64,000 bases of DNA from Marivita sp. (GCF_022763305.1 NZ_JALEGT010000062.1:26720-90719), one strand, 5' to 3'; positions 19,592-27,311 are shown, counted from the first letter of the stretch. Notes: generated from the sequence alone by a model not told the origin. Translations and numbers: made by a program.

Positions 19592-19635
19592 GATTTTCGG
19601 TCGACCGAAAATCGCACATCCGTCGACGGATGTGC
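19592..19635. repeat. Two adjacent perfect 22-bp palindromes with TCGA centres
   Basis: Immediately after the rsmE stop lie two back-to-back perfect palindromes of 22 bp each, 19592-19613 (arms GATTTTCGGTC) and 19614-19635 (arms GCACATCCGTC). Each is centred on GTCGAC and would fold as a 9-bp stem with a TCGA tetraloop. They could serve as rsmE terminator hairpins, but the pairing and shared centre suggest a REP-like element. Confidence 0.75.
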
Positions 19636-19653
19636 GGCTCCCGGTGGCCCGCG

Positions 19654-20184
19654 ATGAGCTTTATCCGTCCCGAAGTAAGCGCGACGATCCTGCGTTGGCG
19701 CGAGGCGTTGATCGGGGCTGCGGTGCTGCTGCTTGGGGTCTATTGGGTCGTGGGCGTCAGGCCCGGCCTTCTTACTTGGATCGGCTATCTGGCCCTGTTT
19801 CTGGGGGCGGCGCTGTTCTTTGCCGGGCTGCAGCGCGGACGCGCGCGGATGGGTGGCGGCGGGCCGGGCGTGGTGCAGGTGGTGGAACGGCGGATCGGCT
19901 ATTTCGGGCCGCTGAATGGCGGGTTGGTGGATCTGGACGCCATGACGTCGCTCAGCCTCGACCCGACGGAACACCCGCGCCATTGGATCATCACGCACGA
20001 GGGCGGACCGGCGCTGCACATTCCCGTGAACGCGGAAGGCGCGGATGTCCTGTTCGATGCCTTTGCCAGCCTGCCGGGGCTGAGCCCGGGCCGTGTGGCG
20101 GCGACCTTGAAACACGAGGGCACCGGGCCAATTGTGCTCTGGCGCAGGGCTGACCTTCAAAAACGGATCCAGAGCCTGCATTGA
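19654..20184 (+). CDS. Conserved membrane protein of unknown function
   Basis: A 176-residue protein with two predicted membrane helices (about residues 18-36 and 40-60: LIGAAVLLLGVYWVVGV and WIGYLALFLGAALFFAGL) and a soluble C-terminal domain of about 110 residues with VERRIGYFGPLNGGLVDLD and HWIITHEGG. The start at 19654 follows the palindrome pair; its ribosome-binding site is weak. It sits between rsmE and gshA, an arrangement I recall from several roseobacters, but no function is known. Confidence 0.7.
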   Translation: MSFIRPEVSATILRWREALIGAAVLLLGVYWVVGVRPGLLTWIGYLALFLGAALFFAGLQRGRARMGGGGPGVVQVVERRIGYFGPLNGGLVDLDAMTSLSLDPTEHPRHWIITHEGGPALHIPVNAEGADVLFDAFASLPGLSPGRVAATLKHEGTGPIVLWRRADLQKRIQSLH

Positions 20185-20247
20185 CAGCCCCGGGAAATCA
20201 GCCCAAGGCTGACCCCGATTGACGAGCAGACAGACCGGAGACGCGCC

Positions 20248-21618
20248 ATGTCCATCCCCCAATCCGGCGGCGGGCCCATCGAACACCACGACCAGCTGGC
20301 CGAATATCTGGCCTCGGGGTGCAAGCCCAAGGATGACTGGCGCATCGGCACCGAGCACGAGAAGTTCGGCTATTGCAAGGATACGTTGCGCCCCCTGCCC
20401 TATGAAGGCGAACGTTCGATCCTTGCCGTCCTGCAGGGTCTGCGTGACGCGCATGGCTGGGACCCCGTGATGGAAGGCGCAAACCTGATCGGTCTGGTGA
20501 AGGATGGCGCGAACATCTCGCTCGAGCCCGGTGGGCAGTTGGAACTGTCCGGTGCGCCATTGGAGACGATCCACCAGACCTGCGACGAGGTGAACGACCA
20601 CCTGCGCGACGTGAAAGACATTGCCGACAAGATCGGTGTGGGGTTCATCGGGCTGGGTGCTGCGCCGATCTGGCGGCACGAGGACATGCCGCTGATGCCC
20701 AAGGGGCGCTACAAGCTGATGGACAGCTACATGGAAAAAGTCGGCACCGCTGGCACGACCATGATGCGGCGCACCTGCACGGTTCAGGTGAACCTCGACT
20801 TTTCGTCCGAGGCAGACATGGTGCAGAAGCTGCGCGTCGCATTGGCGTTGCAGCCGGTGGCCAACGCGCTCTTTGCCACATCGCCGTTCTTCGAAGGCAA
20901 GCTGAACGGACACAAAAGCTGGCGCGGGCGGGTCTGGCGGCATCTGGACGATGCACGCACAGGGATGCTGCCTTTCGTGTTCGAGGACGGTTTCGGGTTC
21001 GAGGCGTGGGTGCAATACGCGCTCGATGTGCCGATGTATTTCGTCTACCGCGATGGGGTTTATCACAACGCGCTGGGGCAGTCGTTCCGCGATTTCCTCA
21101 AGGGTGAATTGCCCGCAATGCCGGGAGAAATGCCGACCCTGTCGGATTGGGCGGATCACCTGACGACGATCTTCCCCGAAGCGCGGGTGAAGAAATACAT
21201 CGAGATGCGTGGTGCCGATGGTGGCCCGTGGCGACGGCTGTGCGCGCTGCCTGCGTTCTGGGTCGGTCTGACCTATGACCAGTCGGCGCTGGATGCGGCG
21301 TGGGATCTGGTCAAGGACTGGGATGCCGAAACCCGCGAGGGGCTGCGTGTGGCCGCGTCGGTGGACGGGCTTCAGGCCGAGGTGAACGGGATCAGGATGC
21401 ACGATCTTGCGCGCGAAGCGTTGAAGATTTCCGAGGCCGGTCTGGTGGCGCGGGCGCGTCCCGGTGCGGGCGGTCTGGTGCCGGACGAGACCCATTTCCT
21501 GAACGCGCTGAAGGACAGCGTGGAGACCGGCAAGACCATGGCGGACGAACTGATCGACCATTACAACGGCGACTGGAACGGCGACATCAGCCGGATTTAC
21601 GGCGAGTACAGTTACTGA
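20248..21618 (+). CDS. gshA: Glutamate-cysteine ligase, plant/alphaproteobacterial type
   Basis: A 456-residue ATP-dependent ligase making gamma-glutamylcysteine, the first step of glutathione synthesis. RIGTEHEKFGY near residue 35 and DGANISLEPGGQLELSGAPL near 90 are signatures of the plant-type GshA group; MMRRTCTVQVNLDF and the following region complete the fold. Full length for the group. Preceded by a spaced GGAGACGCGCC leader. Glutathione produced here would support the nearby GFA-family protein and the gamma-glutamyltransferase-like enzyme lying convergent to it. Confidence 0.93.
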   Translation: MSIPQSGGGPIEHHDQLAEYLASGCKPKDDWRIGTEHEKFGYCKDTLRPLPYEGERSILAVLQGLRDAHGWDPVMEGANLIGLVKDGANISLEPGGQLELSGAPLETIHQTCDEVNDHLRDVKDIADKIGVGFIGLGAAPIWRHEDMPLMPKGRYKLMDSYMEKVGTAGTTMMRRTCTVQVNLDFSSEADMVQKLRVALALQPVANALFATSPFFEGKLNGHKSWRGRVWRHLDDARTGMLPFVFEDGFGFEAWVQYALDVPMYFVYRDGVYHNALGQSFRDFLKGELPAMPGEMPTLSDWADHLTTIFPEARVKKYIEMRGADGGPWRRLCALPAFWVGLTYDQSALDAAWDLVKDWDAETREGLRVAASVDGLQAEVNGIRMHDLAREALKISEAGLVARARPGAGGLVPDETHFLNALKDSVETGKTMADELIDHYNGDWNGDISRIYGEYSY

Positions 21619-21621
21619 GGC

Positions 21622-21668
21622 GGTGCAACCCTTCGACGGGTTGCGCCCGGCTTTTCGAAAAGCCGGGC
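21622..21668. terminator. Tandem hairpins between gshA and the GGT-like gene
   Basis: Hairpin one (21622-21647) has about 10 paired positions (GGTGCAACCC against GGGTTGCGCC). Hairpin two (21645-21668) is a perfect 24-bp palindrome centred on TTCGAA, with arms starting GCCCGGCTTTT. They lie between convergent stop codons and probably terminate one or both transcripts. The layout echoes the palindrome pair after rsmE. Confidence 0.7.
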
Positions 21669-21676
21669 ACCGTTGA

Positions 21677-23254
21677 TCAATATCCGATCGCGCAGCCGTC
21701 CTTGCGCGGATCCGATGCCCCTTCCAGAACGCCATGGTCGTGGATCAGGATCGCCTGGGCGCCCCCGATGGCAACCTCTGGGGTTTCCACCTCGTGCCCC
21801 AAGTCCACAAGCTGCGCCCGGACCGCGTCGGAATAGCCGCGTTCCACCATCAGCTTGCCGTTCTCGGCAAAACAGCGCGGCGCATCGAGCGCCTCCTGCG
21901 GGGCCAGTCCGAAATCGGTCATGTTGGTGACGGCACGGGCATGGCCGCAGGACTGGTACTGACCGCCCATGACGCCGAACGGCATGGCGACACGGCCTGC
22001 GTCGCGGATCATGCCCGGAATGATCGTGTGCATCGGCCGCTTGCCGCCGCCATATTCGTTGGAATGGCCTTCCTGAAGGGTGAACCCTGCACCCCGGTTC
22101 TGGAACAGGATGCCGAATTTCTCGGACGCAATGCCCGAGCCGAAGCTGTGGAAGACCGAATAGATCAGCGACACGACCATGCGGTCCTTGTCGACAACGG
22201 TGATGTAGATCGTGTCCTTGTGCACCGCTTCGCTGAGCGCTGCGGGACCTGCCATCGCCTTTTTCGGGTCGATCAGAGTGGCCAGTTTCTGCGCCGTCTC
22301 CATCGACAGCATGTGATCCAGCTTGGTCATATGCTCGGTATCGGCCACGAAACGGTTGCGCGCGTCATAGGCCAGCTTCGTTGCCTCGGCTTCGATATGC
22401 GCACGCTCTGCGCCGAAGGGATCGAGAGAGGCGATGTCGAACTGCGACAGGATGTTGAGCAGCAGGATCGCCGTCGCGCCCTGCCCGTTTGGCGGATGCT
22501 CGAGCAGCTCGCGCCCCTGATAGGTGCCACTGATCGGCGCGCCGATGGTGGTGGCGGCGTTGGTGAAATCGGCCTCGGTGTGCACGCCGCCCAGCGCGTT
22601 GAGCGTGGCGAGCATGTCTTCGGCAACTTCGCCTTTGTAGAACCCGTCACGCCCGTCTTTTGCGATGCGGCGGAGGACCTCGGCGTTTCCGGGCAGGCGG
22701 AAGACCTGACCGCGTTGCGGGTTGGCGCCTTGCAGGAGGTAATGCGTACGCGCGTGCCCCTGAAGCAGATGCGCATTTTTCGCCCAATCCCACGCCACAC
22801 GTTCGGCCACAGGCAGGCCGTTTTCCATATAGTCGATGGCGGGTGCGAGGCTGTCCGCGATGCCAAGCCGCCCCCAACGCTCGGACATTGTGCAGAAGGC
22901 GTCGATCGCGCCCGGCACCGTCACCGCCTCGGGGCCGTAGAGTGGCACTGTTGCCTCACCCCGGTTGCGCAGGTCATCGGCTTTGGCTCCGGCAGGTGCG
23001 CGCCCGGATCCGTTGACCGCGATCACTTCGTCCCCGCCTGCGGGAGAGATCAGGGCAAAGCAATCGCCTCCGATGCCGGTCATCGCCGGTTCGGCCTGAC
23101 CGAGAATCACCGCACCCGCGATGGCGGCGTCCACGGCATTGCCACCGCGCTTGAGGATGTCGACGGCGGCCTGAGCTGCCAGAGGATGCGACGTGGCGCA
23201 CATCCCGTTTGTCGCCATCACCGCAGAGCGGCCCGGCATCTGAAAATCGCGCAT
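21677..23254 (-). CDS. Gamma-glutamyltransferase-family protein (cytoplasmic type)
   Basis: A 525-residue N-terminal-nucleophile hydrolase precursor. RGGNAVDAAIAGAVILG and MTGIGGDCFALI are GGT signatures. Thr348 in KDTIYITVVD stands exactly where the autoprocessing/catalytic Thr lies relative to the conserved VVD, so self-cleavage into two chains is expected. There is no signal peptide, unlike classical periplasmic GGT, so a cytoplasmic gamma-glutamyl or related amide hydrolase is likelier. The start at 23254 has GGAGGG 9 nt upstream. Convergent neighbour of gshA, suggesting but not proving a glutathione link. Confidence 0.87.
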   Translation of the reverse strand: MRDFQMPGRSAVMATNGMCATSHPLAAQAAVDILKRGGNAVDAAIAGAVILGQAEPAMTGIGGDCFALISPAGGDEVIAVNGSGRAPAGAKADDLRNRGEATVPLYGPEAVTVPGAIDAFCTMSERWGRLGIADSLAPAIDYMENGLPVAERVAWDWAKNAHLLQGHARTHYLLQGANPQRGQVFRLPGNAEVLRRIAKDGRDGFYKGEVAEDMLATLNALGGVHTEADFTNAATTIGAPISGTYQGRELLEHPPNGQGATAILLLNILSQFDIASLDPFGAERAHIEAEATKLAYDARNRFVADTEHMTKLDHMLSMETAQKLATLIDPKKAMAGPAALSEAVHKDTIYITVVDKDRMVVSLIYSVFHSFGSGIASEKFGILFQNRGAGFTLQEGHSNEYGGGKRPMHTIIPGMIRDAGRVAMPFGVMGGQYQSCGHARAVTNMTDFGLAPQEALDAPRCFAENGKLMVERGYSDAVRAQLVDLGHEVETPEVAIGGAQAILIHDHGVLEGASDPRKDGCAIGY

Positions 23255-23560
23255 AGGATTTGTCCCTCCCTTGTTGCGGTGCAACATAGGCAGACGCAGG
23301 GTCAGGTCAATCAGGTGATGTCCGGGGGGAAGTACCTCGACGCCGCACACTGGGTGGGGGCTGTTAACGGTGCGACGCCGAGGTGAAGCTTTCAGCAGCT
23401 ACAGTCTCTGTTTGACGTCAGACCAAGGCCAGATTTCGCTGGGATTGGGGCCATTTCTGGGCATCGTTTTCAGAAATCGTTAGAATTTATCCCTTGTTTT
23501 CATGACTATTTCCGAAACGGGAACAATACCCGTAAATGTGGCGAAACCGTGTCGGCCAAT
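23255..23560. other. Intergenic region upstream of the GGT-like gene
   Basis: A 306-bp stretch without a convincing gene. It contains a small hairpin near the GGT-like start (GTTGC-GGT-GCAAC, 23274-23286) and a longer stem of 13 paired out of 15 positions, 23334-23348 with 23370-23384. The right part (23440-23540) is AT-rich. It should hold the promoter of the GGT-like gene and the 3' end of the anti-sigma kinase transcript; I see no confident promoter. Confidence 0.4.
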
Positions 23561-24016
23561 CTACGCCATCGGCAGATCGATTCTCATCAAAAGGCGGTTT
23601 TCCGCGCCGACCCTGACGTGCTGGGTCTCGGATGTCAGGCTGCGAATCAGGAACCAGCCATAGCCGCCTTCGCTGAGCAGTGTAGGATCAGGGCGTCCTT
23701 CGCAGAGCGCCAGATCGGGAACAGGACGCCCCCAATCGGTCAGGGTGATTTCGAGCGCCGTCGCCAGTACAGAAACCGAGACAGCAACAGCCCCGAATCC
23801 TGACCCTGTATAGGCATGTTCCACGACATTGTTGATCGCTTCGGCAAGCACGATCTGCGTGTCGTCCCGCAGCGATGCGGCTGGCGTGCCGTCCAGCGCG
23901 TGATCGACACGGCGCAAGAGATGGGGTGTGACGACATCCAGTGCAGGCAGACATAGGGCAAGCAGATGCGATGCCTCAGTCCTTGACGGTGGCAATGACC
24001 TGATCCGCGTCATCAT
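23561..24016 (-). CDS. RsbW-type anti-sigma factor kinase (HATPase)
   Basis: About 151 residues with a GHKL ATPase fold: N-box EAINNVVEHAYT, the DWGRP turn that binds adenine, and GGYGWFLIRSL as the G2 loop. These proteins phosphorylate a STAS-domain antagonist and may bind a sigma factor. The start is uncertain; ATG at 24016 (or 24013) is chosen over a TTG at 24025. It overlaps the upstream STAS gene by 41 bp, tying the two together. No sigma factor or PP2C phosphatase gene is in the window. Confidence 0.82.
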   Translation of the reverse strand: MMTRIRSLPPSRTEASHLLALCLPALDVVTPHLLRRVDHALDGTPAASLRDDTQIVLAEAINNVVEHAYTGSGFGAVAVSVSVLATALEITLTDWGRPVPDLALCEGRPDPTLLSEGGYGWFLIRSLTSETQHVRVGAENRLLMRIDLPMA

Positions 24017-24314
24017 GAATGGCAAAGATCGAATCCATCCGCGTCAGGCGGAACACCTTGTCCACGATGGGCTGCAATGCCGCGAGCTCAAGACTTTGCC
24101 CCGGGCGGAGCTGTTTCATTGCGGCGACGACCGCACCCAGTCCGCTGGAGTCGATGAAGTCGACCTTTTGCAGATCGAGGATGAACCGCCCATCCTGCCG
24201 CCCGGTGAGCGTGCGCATCTCTTCCTTGAACTGAAGCGCGTTGGGCGCGTCGATCCGGCTGGCATTGACACGGATCAGCGTGGCGGCGGGGTGGTGTTCG
24301 GCAATCAGTTCCAT
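23976..24314 (-). CDS. STAS-domain anti-anti-sigma factor
   Basis: A 112-residue STAS protein. The central FILDLQKVDFIDSSGLGAV carries the DSSG signature whose serine is the usual phosphorylation site of the partner kinase. GAGGA precedes the start at 24314. It overlaps the HATPase gene by 41 bp on the same strand, a typical partner-switching pair that would control a sigma factor or response regulator encoded elsewhere. Confidence 0.88.
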   Translation of the reverse strand: MELIAEHHPAATLIRVNASRIDAPNALQFKEEMRTLTGRQDGRFILDLQKVDFIDSSGLGAVVAAMKQLRPGQSLELAALQPIVDKVFRLTRMDSIFAIHDDADQVIATVKD

Positions 24315-24404
24315 GTGTCCTCGTCCTGTGATCTGAGGACACCCTAGACGCCAATCCTTACCATCCGGTATGCAAGGCACGACCAGTCGAACAGGGGGCA
24401 GAGG

Positions 24405-25568
24405 ATGACGGACGTTGTGATTACCGGTGCGGCGCGCACCGCGATGGGCGGGTTCCAGGGCGCTTTCTCGGAAGTGACCGCGGCCGATCTCGGTGGGGCT
24501 GCCATCCGCGCGGCGCTGGCGCAGTCTGGTGCATCTGCCGTGGACGAGGTGCTGATGGGCTGCGTTCTGCCTGCTGGTCAGGGGCAGGCCCCCGCGCGGC
24601 AGGCAGGGTTCGCCGCCGGTCTGGGGGAGGAGGTGCCGGCGACCACGCTCAACAAAATGTGCGGCTCCGGCATGAAAGCCGCAATGATGGCCTTCGACGC
24701 CATCGCCCTTGGGCGTGCCACCACCATCGTCGCGGGCGGGATGGAATCCATGACCAATGCGCCTTACCTGCTGCCCAAGATGCGCGGAGGGGCGCGGATC
24801 GGCCATGGGCAGGTCATCGACCACATGTTCCTCGACGGTCTGGAAGATGCCTATGACAAGGGTCGCCTGATGGGCACCTTCGCAGAGGAATGCGCCGAGG
24901 CGTTCCAGTTCACCCGCGAGGCTCAGGACAACTACGCGCTGCGGTCGCTGTCCAACGCGCTGGATGCGCAGGCATCCGGCGCTTTCGAACACGAGATCAC
25001 GCCGGTTACCATCTCGACCCGCAAGGGAGAGGTGGTGGTCTCCGAGGACGAACAGCCCGGCTCGGCTCGGCCCGAAAAGATCCCGACATTGAAACCCGCC
25101 TTCCGCAAGGACGGCACGGTCACACCCGCCAACAGCTCGTCCATCTCTGACGGCGCGGCGGCCCTGGTTCTGACGACAGCAGAGGCGGCCGGGACCGCTG
25201 CCCGCGCTCGGATCGTGGGGCATGCAAGCCATGCGCAGGCACCTGGCCTTTTCACCACGGCCCCGGTGCCCGCTGCGCAAAAGCTGCTGGACCGGATTGG
25301 CTGGAGCAAGGACGATGTCGATCTCTGGGAAGTGAACGAAGCCTTCGCCGTGGTGCCGATGGCGTTCATGCATGAAATGGGCCTGAGCCGGGACATCGTG
25401 AACGTGAACGGTGGCGCCTGTGCGCTGGGCCATCCCATCGGCGCATCCGGTGCGCGGATCATGGTGACGCTGCTCAACGCGCTGGAAAAGCGTGGGCTGA
25501 AGCGGGGTGTGGCAGCGATCTGCATCGGTGGTGGCGAAGGCACGGCCATCGCGATTGAACGCATCTAA
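24405..25568 (+). CDS. Acetyl-CoA acetyltransferase (thiolase)
   Basis: A 387-residue thiolase. The acyl-accepting Cys86 lies in NKMCGSGMKA, the histidine in GHPIGASGARI, and the second catalytic cysteine in CIGGGEG near the C-terminus. Residues NEAFAVVPM match biosynthetic/degradative thiolase II. It condenses or cleaves acetoacetyl-CoA, or a branched 3-ketoacyl-CoA. No polyhydroxybutyrate or fatty-acid operon partner is adjacent, so its pathway is open. A G-rich terminator-like element follows. Confidence 0.9.
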   Translation: MTDVVITGAARTAMGGFQGAFSEVTAADLGGAAIRAALAQSGASAVDEVLMGCVLPAGQGQAPARQAGFAAGLGEEVPATTLNKMCGSGMKAAMMAFDAIALGRATTIVAGGMESMTNAPYLLPKMRGGARIGHGQVIDHMFLDGLEDAYDKGRLMGTFAEECAEAFQFTREAQDNYALRSLSNALDAQASGAFEHEITPVTISTRKGEVVVSEDEQPGSARPEKIPTLKPAFRKDGTVTPANSSSISDGAAALVLTTAEAAGTAARARIVGHASHAQAPGLFTTAPVPAAQKLLDRIGWSKDDVDLWEVNEAFAVVPMAFMHEMGLSRDIVNVNGGACALGHPIGASGARIMVTLLNALEKRGLKRGVAAICIGGGEGTAIAIERI

Positions 25569-25579
25569 GTTTCTTTGAG

Positions 25580-25617
25580 CTGCAAATACCTCGGGGGTGT
25601 GGGGGCTGGCCCCTACT
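25580..25617 (+). terminator. G-rich terminator-like element after the thiolase gene
   Basis: TGCAAATACCTCGGGGGTG is followed by GGGGGCTGGCCCC, a short strong hairpin. I recall closely similar CAAATACCTCGGGGG blocks between genes in other roseobacter genomes, which suggests a lineage-wide repeated terminator or intergenic element. That recollection was not checked by search. Confidence 0.5.
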
Positions 25618-25625
25618 GACATGAC

Positions 25626-26081
25626 ATGGCCGATTACACGACGCTTGCCAAAACCATCGCCGCGCTGACCGAAGGCGAAACCGATACGGTCAGCCTGATG
25701 GCCACAATCGCCTGCGAGGTGCATCACGCAGACGACCGCTTTGACTGGACGGGGTTCTACCGTGTCGCAGGGCCGGAGTTGCTCAAGATCGGGCCGTATC
25801 AGGGTGGGCACGGCTGCTTGGCCATCCCGTTCTCACGCGGTGTTTGCGGCGCTGCGGCCCGCACCGGAGAGGTTCAGCTTGTGCCCGATGTAGACGCGTT
25901 CCCCGGGCACATCGCCTGTGCGTCCTCGACCAGGTCTGAACTCGTGCTGCCGGTCTGGAACGGCAAGGGCCGCTTGTTGGGGGTCTTCGACATTGACAGC
26001 GACCAGCCGGATGCGTTCACGCAAGAGGACGCGGATGCTCTGGCGGGCATCCTCAAGGAAAGCTTTGCAGCCGTGCAGTAG
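25626..26081 (+). CDS. msrC: Free methionine-(R)-sulfoxide reductase (GAF domain)
   Basis: A 151-residue single-GAF enzyme that reduces free methionine-R-sulfoxide using a disulfide relay. All three cysteines known from E. coli fRMsr are present: Cys64 (GHGCLAIPF), Cys74 (SRGVCGAA) and Cys98 (GHIACAS), followed by SELVLPVW. It begins 57 bp after the thiolase stop, but the G-rich terminator-like element lies between them. The role is oxidative-damage repair of the methionine pool. Confidence 0.88.
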   Translation: MADYTTLAKTIAALTEGETDTVSLMATIACEVHHADDRFDWTGFYRVAGPELLKIGPYQGGHGCLAIPFSRGVCGAAARTGEVQLVPDVDAFPGHIACASSTRSELVLPVWNGKGRLLGVFDIDSDQPDAFTQEDADALAGILKESFAAVQ

Positions 26082-26083
26082 GC

Positions 26084-26158
26084 TCAGGCGATGCCGATAA
26101 AGGACAGGATCGCAAGGACGATCACGATCAGTCCGACAACATAGATGATGCGGTTCAT
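26084..26158 (-). CDS. 24-residue single-helix membrane peptide
   Basis: A tiny gene encoding MNRIIYVVGLIVIVLAILSF plus four residues, essentially one membrane helix. GAGG lies 8 nt before the ATG at 26158. I recall near-identical 24-residue peptides annotated in many Rhodobacterales genomes, which supports it being real despite its size. It is tail-to-tail with the methionine sulfoxide reductase gene (2 bp apart). Function unknown. Confidence 0.6.
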   Translation of the reverse strand: MNRIIYVVGLIVIVLAILSFIGIA

Positions 26159-26243
26159 GGGAGTGGTCCTCGACTTGGGTTGCTTACCTTTCAAACCAGC
26201 AGTCTCGCGGTTTGGTTCCAAACAGTTGGGATGCAATGGCCTT

Positions 26244-26323
26244 GGCGACCGCGTCGCCATGATGAAAATTCCTTTTGAATTTTCACCAAACCATGCCATG
26301 AAATTCCGGACGGAATTTTCATG
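26244..26323. repeat. Three consecutive inverted repeats upstream of the XRE-cupin gene
   Basis: GGCGA/TCGCC (26244-26258), a perfect 9-bp inverted repeat TGAAAATTC-N5-GAATTTTCA (26263-26285), and an imperfect repeat with arms ATGAAATTCCG and CGGAATTTTCAT (26298-26322). The last two share the GAATTTTCA arm. They could be operators for the regulator that starts at 26332, or a REP-like hairpin cluster. Confidence 0.55.
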
Positions 26324-26331
26324 GGCGAGTC

Positions 26332-26904
26332 GTGCAGCACGATCCGGTTCTTCACAGCAAGACGCTAGGCGCGGACCTTCGGGCGCTGCGCAAGGCGCGC
26401 GGGCTGACCTTGCAGGACATGGCGGATCGGCTGGGGCGGTCTGTTGGCTGGGTCAGCCAGATCGAACGCGATCTTTCCGCGCCGTCCATCACCGACCTGC
26501 GCCATATCGCCAAGCTGTTCGATGTCCCTGTCTCGCTACTGTTCGGCACGCCTCAGGCGGCGGCGGACGAGGCCGGGTATGTCGTGCGCGCCGGTGCGCG
26601 ACGGCCCATCGGGAGCGGGGACAGCGGGTTGGTGGAGGAATTGCTTTCGCCCGACCTGTCCGACGATTTCGAGGTGGTGCATTCCACCTTCCAGCCGCAC
26701 AGCCGCATAGGCGAAGTCGTCACACGCCCAACGCAGGAGGTCGGTTACATCCTGTCGGGCAAGCTCGACCTCGTCATCAGTGATCGCCGCTTCACCCTGA
26801 CACCGGGCGACAGTTTCCGGATCAAGGCCGAGCCGTTCGAGTGGATCAACCCTTATGATGAGCCCGCCGTTGCGATCTGGGTCATTGCCCCGCCGGTGTA
26901 TTGA
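26332..26904 (+). CDS. XRE-cupin transcriptional regulator
   Basis: A 190-residue regulator: an N-terminal helix-turn-helix (about residues 10-70, LTLQDMADRLGRSVGWVSQIE) and a C-terminal cupin (about 115-188, EVGYILSGKLDLVISDRRF, TPGDSFRIKAEPFEW). The GTG start at 26332 follows a GGCGAG sequence. Such regulators often control amine, amino-acid or polyamine catabolism and sense the substrate in the cupin. Its stop overlaps the ATG of the GFA gene, so it heads the co-directional run through 33766 and is the natural candidate to regulate it. Confidence 0.88.
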   Translation: MQHDPVLHSKTLGADLRALRKARGLTLQDMADRLGRSVGWVSQIERDLSAPSITDLRHIAKLFDVPVSLLFGTPQAAADEAGYVVRAGARRPIGSGDSGLVEELLSPDLSDDFEVVHSTFQPHSRIGEVVTRPTQEVGYILSGKLDLVISDRRFTLTPGDSFRIKAEPFEWINPYDEPAVAIWVIAPPVY

Positions 26905-27308
26905 TGAGCGATGTCGTGCAGCCCGGGCCGATGATGCTGAAGGGGAGCTGCCTGTGCGGCGCAGTCACCTATACGGCCCATGGTGAGGCCGGAGCACCGG
27001 CGGCCTGTCATTGCACCCAATGCCGCAAGCAGTCGGGGCATGTCTGGGCCTCGTCCTACGTTCCGAACGGCACGCTCGAAATCACCGGCGAGGTGCGCTG
27101 GTTCCAGTCGTCCGAAAAAGCCCGGCGCGGGTTCTGTCCCATATGCGGATCGGCGCTGTTCTGGGACCACGAGGACGATCCGTTCATCTGTTTCTCCACC
27201 GGCTCCATCGACGGACCGACCGGCCTGACCCTGCGCGGTCATATCCATACGCGCAGCAAGGGCGATTACTACACAATCAACCCCACCGATCCGCAGCGCG
27301 AGGACTGA
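26904..27308 (+). CDS. GFA-family (glutathione/formaldehyde-activating-like) zinc protein
   Basis: A 134-residue zinc protein of the GFA family. The metal/glutathione motifs are GSCLCGAVTY (Cys16, Cys18), CHCTQCRKQSG (Cys35, Cys37, Cys40) and FCPICGS (Cys78, Cys81). The founding member Gfa was reported to speed formation of S-hydroxymethylglutathione; many family members have other or unknown roles. Its place directly before two demethylating oxidoreductases that can release formaldehyde makes a scavenging role attractive. Start overlaps the regulator's stop. Confidence 0.85.
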   Translation: MSDVVQPGPMMLKGSCLCGAVTYTAHGEAGAPAACHCTQCRKQSGHVWASSYVPNGTLEITGEVRWFQSSEKARRGFCPICGSALFWDHEDDPFICFSTGSIDGPTGLTLRGHIHTRSKGDYYTINPTDPQRED

Positions 27309-27311
27309 GAC

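Noticed and set aside
19501..21735. A 744-codon minus-strand open frame across the membrane protein and gshA
   Set aside because: It spans two sense genes and an intergenic palindrome pair, has Arg/His/Gln-rich shadow composition and no domain.
21734..23386. A 550-codon plus-strand open frame across the GGT-like gene
   Set aside because: Antisense shadow; the minus-strand reading has GGT motifs and the catalytic Thr in place.
26084..26299. A 71-residue version of the small membrane peptide starting at 26299
   Set aside because: The extra 47 residues cross the inverted-repeat cluster and lack a ribosome-binding site; the ATG at 26158 has one.
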